The notes under the pieces were generated by a model. That model was not told where the DNA came from. It was given only the letters and a program-made list of their open reading frames with translations, and did no database searches. A stretch of DNA of 7,007 nucleotides, from positions 1 through 7,007 of the forward strand of contig JAADCY010000257.1 of assembly GCA_013154205.1 (NCBI GenBank), in the 5' to 3' direction. A program made the translations under genes and the position numbers. Positions 4,644-7,007 of the stretch are shown one piece after another. Source of the DNA: Thermoproteota archaeon. Lineage in GTDB: Archaea > Thermoproteota > Thermoprotei_A > Sulfolobales > Desulfurococcaceae. How positions within the stretch are numbered: position 1 is the stretch's first letter; the number at the start of each line of letters is the position of its first letter.

Positions 4644-6467
4644 TTATTTCTCCTGAACAACCTGAGGAAGATAATACTGACCAATGCTCTTCTGATACCT
4701 ATCTAGATAGGAGCCTGGCTTATTTACTCTGGGCCTACCGGTCTGAGGATCACGCCTAACAGTGATGCCTAGTTCTCTTAGAAGTTCATTGAACCCATTA
4801 CTTATATCAAGAGGAGGAGTTGTGTATCCTTCTCTTCCTGGTATGCCCTTAAACACCATTATTCTGCTTGCCACGAAGTTCTGCAGCATCAGATCATGCT
4901 CTACCACCAGCGCGGTCTTACGTTTTTCTTCAATAATTCGTCGTATAACCTTAGCTATTGCTAATCGTTCCTCGATATCCAGATACGCTGATGGCTCATC
5001 CAATAAGTACAGGTCAGCAGGGGTTGCTAGGGCAACGGCTACGGCGAGTTTCTGTAGCTCTCCACCACTAAGCTCGTCTACACGTCTTTCCATCATCTTG
5101 TTAAGCCCTAGCTTCCTTACTAGTTCGGCGTATATCCATGAGGCAGGATTTACTGCCTGAGGTGATGCTCTGCGGAGGTTTGCAGCGACTGTTTCCTCAG
5201 GAAATATCTTGGGCGATAACTCTTGAGGTTTTACACTGATTTTTTCAACTGATATGATAACATCTCCATAATCGGGCTTGAGTATGCCTGCAAGTATTTT
5301 CACAAATGTTGTTTTACCTATACCATTGGGACCCAGTACTCCGAGTACTTCTCCCGGATATATTTCTCCGCCAGTAACCCGTAGAGCAAATCCTGAATTA
5401 TTGTATTTCTTCACCATATCCGTCCATTTGACAATAGGGTATTCTTCAGGACTTTGTTGCTGCTGAGACACTGTGATCTTGAATATTATAGGTTCTCTAC
5501 GGATCCTCATATTCTCTGCTGGTAAATAACCTTCTAGATAATTGTTAATACCTGCTCTGACGCCGTATGGCTTAGATACAATGCCATATACTCCTGGTTC
5601 ACCGAAAATAATTGATATTTGATCGCTGATATAATCCAGGATCATTAGATCATGCTCTATAACCGCAACGTATTTCTTACTTACATCGATGAATCCCCGT
5701 ATAGCTTTGGCAACACGAAGTCTTTCTCTAATATCTAGGTAGCTGCATGGCTCGTCGAAGAAATAAGAATCAGCCTCCTTTAGCAATACTGCTGCAACAA
5801 GGAATTTCTGTAGTTCACCTCCGCTTAGATCGGCTATTCTTCTATCGATCAGGTGTTTAAGTCCTAGTTCTTCGACTACCTCCCTATATAATCCTCTCTC
5901 ATCCGCTTTTCTCAGTAGGTCGCCTACACGTCCCTTCAGCATTCGTTTTGCCAGCTCTACATACTGTATTTTCACAACCGCCTTTATCTCCCCATTAGCT
6001 AGTTTTTTCAGGTAATTCTGTATCTCAGTACCCCTAAACGCCCTAATGATCTCATCCCAGTCAGGAGGATTATCGTATCTTCCAAGATTTGGTTTAAGAA
6101 GACCAGCAAGTATCTTTACACTTGTAGTTTTACCACTACCATTTCGACCTATTATGCCCATTATCTTGCCGGGCCTTATCATTGGAAGATTATATAGTTT
6201 AAACATGTTCTTACCATAACGATGAATAACGTTTTTCTCGAGCTCATCAGGCAGGTTAACAATACTTATTGCTTTAAATGGGCATTTCCTAATACAGATC
6301 CCACAGCCTATACATACATCTTCGTGAATAACAACATTTTTACCATCACTAGATAATTCAATCGCTGTTCCGCGTTTGCTTTTATTTATCGGGCAAAACC
6401 GTATACATTCAAGACTACATTTACTTGGCTTACAGTATTCTCTATCAACCACAGCTATTCGCGGCAT
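4644..6467 (-). CDS. rli1: ABCE1/Rli1 ribosome recycling ATPase
   Basis: ABCE1 splits 70S ribosomes after termination, working with aRF1/Pelota, and is soluble despite its ABC folds. The 607 residues match the family (about 590-610). The order is clear. First come two [4Fe-4S] clusters with eight cysteines at 12, 17, 21, 25 and 52, 55, 58, 62. NBD1 follows, with Walker A GRNGSGKTT (107-115), signature LSGGELQKF (214-222), Walker B FFDEP (236-240) and H-loop IEHD. A hinge is near 310-340. NBD2 has Walker A GPNGIGKTT (379-387), signature LSGGELQK (466-473), LLDEP and VVEHD. All catalytic elements are intact. An in-frame TTG at 6476 would add three residues; ATG 6467 gives the usual short N-terminus (MPRIAVVD). 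A degenerate site GGTTGAT precedes it. The gene is single-copy and universal in archaea, so transfer is unlikely. Confidence 0.98.
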   Translation of the reverse strand: MPRIAVVDREYCKPSKCSLECIRFCPINKSKRGTAIELSSDGKNVVIHEDVCIGCGICIRKCPFKAISIVNLPDELEKNVIHRYGKNMFKLYNLPMIRPGKIMGIIGRNGSGKTTSVKILAGLLKPNLGRYDNPPDWDEIIRAFRGTEIQNYLKKLANGEIKAVVKIQYVELAKRMLKGRVGDLLRKADERGLYREVVEELGLKHLIDRRIADLSGGELQKFLVAAVLLKEADSYFFDEPCSYLDIRERLRVAKAIRGFIDVSKKYVAVIEHDLMILDYISDQISIIFGEPGVYGIVSKPYGVRAGINNYLEGYLPAENMRIRREPIIFKITVSQQQQSPEEYPIVKWTDMVKKYNNSGFALRVTGGEIYPGEVLGVLGPNGIGKTTFVKILAGILKPDYGDVIISVEKISVKPQELSPKIFPEETVAANLRRASPQAVNPASWIYAELVRKLGLNKMMERRVDELSGGELQKLAVAVALATPADLYLLDEPSAYLDIEERLAIAKVIRRIIEEKRKTALVVEHDLMLQNFVASRIMVFKGIPGREGYTTPPLDISNGFNELLRELGITVRRDPQTGRPRVNKPGSYLDRYQKSIGQYYLPQVVQEK

Positions 6468-6480
6468 CTCTATCAACCAC
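6439..6480 (-). repeat. 14-bp direct repeat straddling the rli1 start codon
   Basis: GTGGTTGATAGAGA occurs at 6480-6467 in the leader and again at 6452-6439 inside the gene, with a 28-bp period. The first copy supplies the Shine-Dalgarno-like sequence and leads into ATG 6467. The second encodes VVDRE of the conserved N-terminus. Because 28 is not a multiple of three the copies are read in different frames. Confidence 0.7.
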
Positions 6481-6508
6481 TTAGGAATATTTGCTCTACA
6501 CGCTCCAC

Positions 6509-6518
6509 AAAATATTAT
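6509..6518 (-). promoter_or_regulatory. Putative TATA box of rli1
   Basis: The minus-strand ATAATATTTT lies 42-51 bases before ATG 6467. It predicts a start near 6488 and a leader of about 20 bases. It separates rli1 from the zinc-ribbon gene upstream. Confidence 0.4.
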
Positions 6519-6550
6519 CTAATCACTTTTTCAAGAAACCAGAAATCTAC

Positions 6551-6558
6551 TTATTAAA
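6551..6558 (+). promoter_or_regulatory. Putative TATA box of the C/D box sRNA
   Basis: TTATTAAA on the plus strand is centred about 26 bases before 6580, which would start the RNA a few bases ahead of its C box at 6591. Confidence 0.4.
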
Positions 6559-6587
6559 GGATATTTTCAGTACAAGTAGATGACCAG

Positions 6588-6654
6588 CGAATGATGAGTG
6601 GTGACGGCACAGAAGCCACTGGCTGATGATGATTTTCGGGTGAGGTACTGATAA
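6588..6654 (+). ncRNA. C/D box sRNA (2'-O-methylation guide)
   Basis: The plus strand shows the box order of an archaeal C/D guide RNA. C is ATGATGA (6591-6597). D' is probably CTGG (6619-6622), a one-base variant of CTGA. C' is TGATGA (6627-6632), with an overlapping TGATGA at 6624. D is CTGA (6648-6651). The D guide is the 15 nt at 6633-6647, ending GGGTGAGGTA; by the D+5 rule it would direct methylation of the base paired with A6643. The D' guide ends GAAGCCA and lies in a 21-nt C-D' interval, which is longer than the usual 12 or so. Such RNAs assemble with L7Ae, Nop5 and fibrillarin and usually target rRNA or tRNA. I could not place the targets. It has its own TATA box and T-run and lies antisense to the spacer between rli1 and the zinc-ribbon gene. 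The reverse strand gives no box pattern. Confidence 0.75.
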
Positions 6655-6658
6655 ATAG

Positions 6659-6665
6659 TTTTTCT
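6659..6665 (+). terminator. TTTTTCT terminator after the C/D sRNA
   Basis: TTTTTCT fits the crenarchaeal TTTTTYT termination signal and lies eight bases after the D box. Its last two bases overlap the stop codon of the convergent zinc-ribbon gene. Confidence 0.5.
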
Positions 6666-6960
6666 AGTCTTCCCCACCTTCTTCTTCCTGGAATGTTTCG
6701 AGAAATACCTCGTAATACTCCCTAAGGATCTCTCTCTCCTCGGGAGATAAGGCTAGGCGTTTGGCCTCGGTAGCCTTGGAAGTAATTACTCTTTTATCTT
6801 CTTCCACCTGATATTTCATTCTATAAGACTCTGTCGCCTTCTTATCAGCCCTGATCATATAGCCGCATCTCAGGCATCTAAGATATACTTGTTTATCCTT
6901 CTTAACCGGAACCATTGGCCCGCCACATCTGGGACAAAATCTAACCATAGTTGTCCCCAT
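6664..6960 (-). CDS. TFS/RPB9-like protein with only the N-terminal zinc ribbon
   Basis: The first 36 residues form a zinc ribbon of the RNA polymerase subunit M/RPB9/TFS type: FCPRCGGPMVPVKK, then YLRCLRCGYM, with Cys9, Cys12, Cys29 and Cys32. In TFS, as in RPB9 and TFIIS, a second C-terminal ribbon carries the Asp-Glu hairpin that enters the polymerase and stimulates RNA cleavage. Here no further cysteine follows. The remaining 60 or so residues are a charged, probably helical tail ending in SPEEREILREYYEVFLETFQ and an acidic tip EEEGGED. The protein has 98 residues against about 110 for TFS, so the C-terminus is replaced rather than cut. No lost ribbon is found in any frame downstream. It may bind polymerase without cleavage activity; that is inference. 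ATG 6960 is used. ATG 6948 (MVRFCPRCGG) is also plausible, since neither has a clear binding site. Its stop overlaps the sRNA T-run. Confidence 0.85.
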   Translation of the reverse strand: MGTTMVRFCPRCGGPMVPVKKDKQVYLRCLRCGYMIRADKKATESYRMKYQVEEDKRVITSKATEAKRLALSPEEREILREYYEVFLETFQEEEGGED

Positions 6961-7007
6961 AAACTGTTAATCTATTTGCTAAGAGTTACGCATAAGGATT
7001 GTAATAT
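6961..7007. other. Upstream region of the zinc-ribbon gene, no gene seen
   Basis: These 47 bp hold a weak minus-strand TATA-like CCTTATG at about 6990-6996, which would start transcription a few bases ahead of ATG 6960. Nothing else can be supported before the window ends. Confidence 0.3.

Noticed and set aside
6481..6663. A frameshifted C-terminal zinc ribbon of the TFS-like gene
   Set aside because: No CxxC pair or Asp-Glu hairpin appears on the minus strand in any frame here; the space is taken by the C/D sRNA and the rli1 promoter.
1..7007. CRISPR array, insertion sequence or replication origin
   Set aside because: No regularly spaced repeats, terminal inverted repeats with a transposase, or clustered origin boxes were seen.

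Overview
The window looks like part of a hyperthermophilic crenarchaeal (Thermoproteota) chromosome, most likely Desulfurococcales. This rests on a class V fructose-1,6-bisphosphate aldolase/phosphatase, a short archaeal triosephosphate isomerase, the ribosome-recycling ATPase ABCE1/Rli1, a TFS/RPB9-type zinc ribbon, a tRNA-Thr with an intron at position 37/38, a C/D box guide RNA, GGTGAT-type ribosome binding sites and TATA-box promoters. The species assignment is inference.

Layout, left to right. Positions 1-329 (minus) hold the N-terminal part of an open gene that runs off the left edge and resembles the core-binding domain of an archaeal tyrosine recombinase. Its first codons coincide with a strikingly GC-rich patch. 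Diverging from it is a tight plus-strand run: a DUF1805 protein (419-730), a two-helix membrane protein (753-1010) and pyruvate kinase (1015-2433). An intron-containing tRNA-Thr(CGU) (2442-2546, minus) converges on pyruvate kinase with an 8-bp gap. The minus strand then carries triosephosphate isomerase (2589-3284), FBP aldolase/phosphatase (3363-4511), ABCE1/Rli1 (4644-6467) and a zinc-ribbon protein related to TFS (6664-6960). Between the last two, on the opposite strand, lies a small C/D box sRNA with its own TATA box and T-run.

Functionally the window has two themes. Pyruvate kinase ends glycolysis, while TPI and FBP aldolase/phosphatase form the triose-to-hexose (gluconeogenic) step: TPI supplies DHAP and glyceraldehyde 3-phosphate, and FBPA/P condenses them and dephosphorylates the product to fructose 6-phosphate. 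The right half is information processing: ribosome recycling (ABCE1), RNA-polymerase-associated zinc ribbon, rRNA/tRNA methylation guide, and the tRNA.

Most of the window is ordinary, well-conserved archaeal core. The less ordinary parts are the edge recombinase with its GC-rich start, the C/D sRNA, and the TFS-like protein that lacks the catalytic C-terminal ribbon. I see no new multi-gene system.
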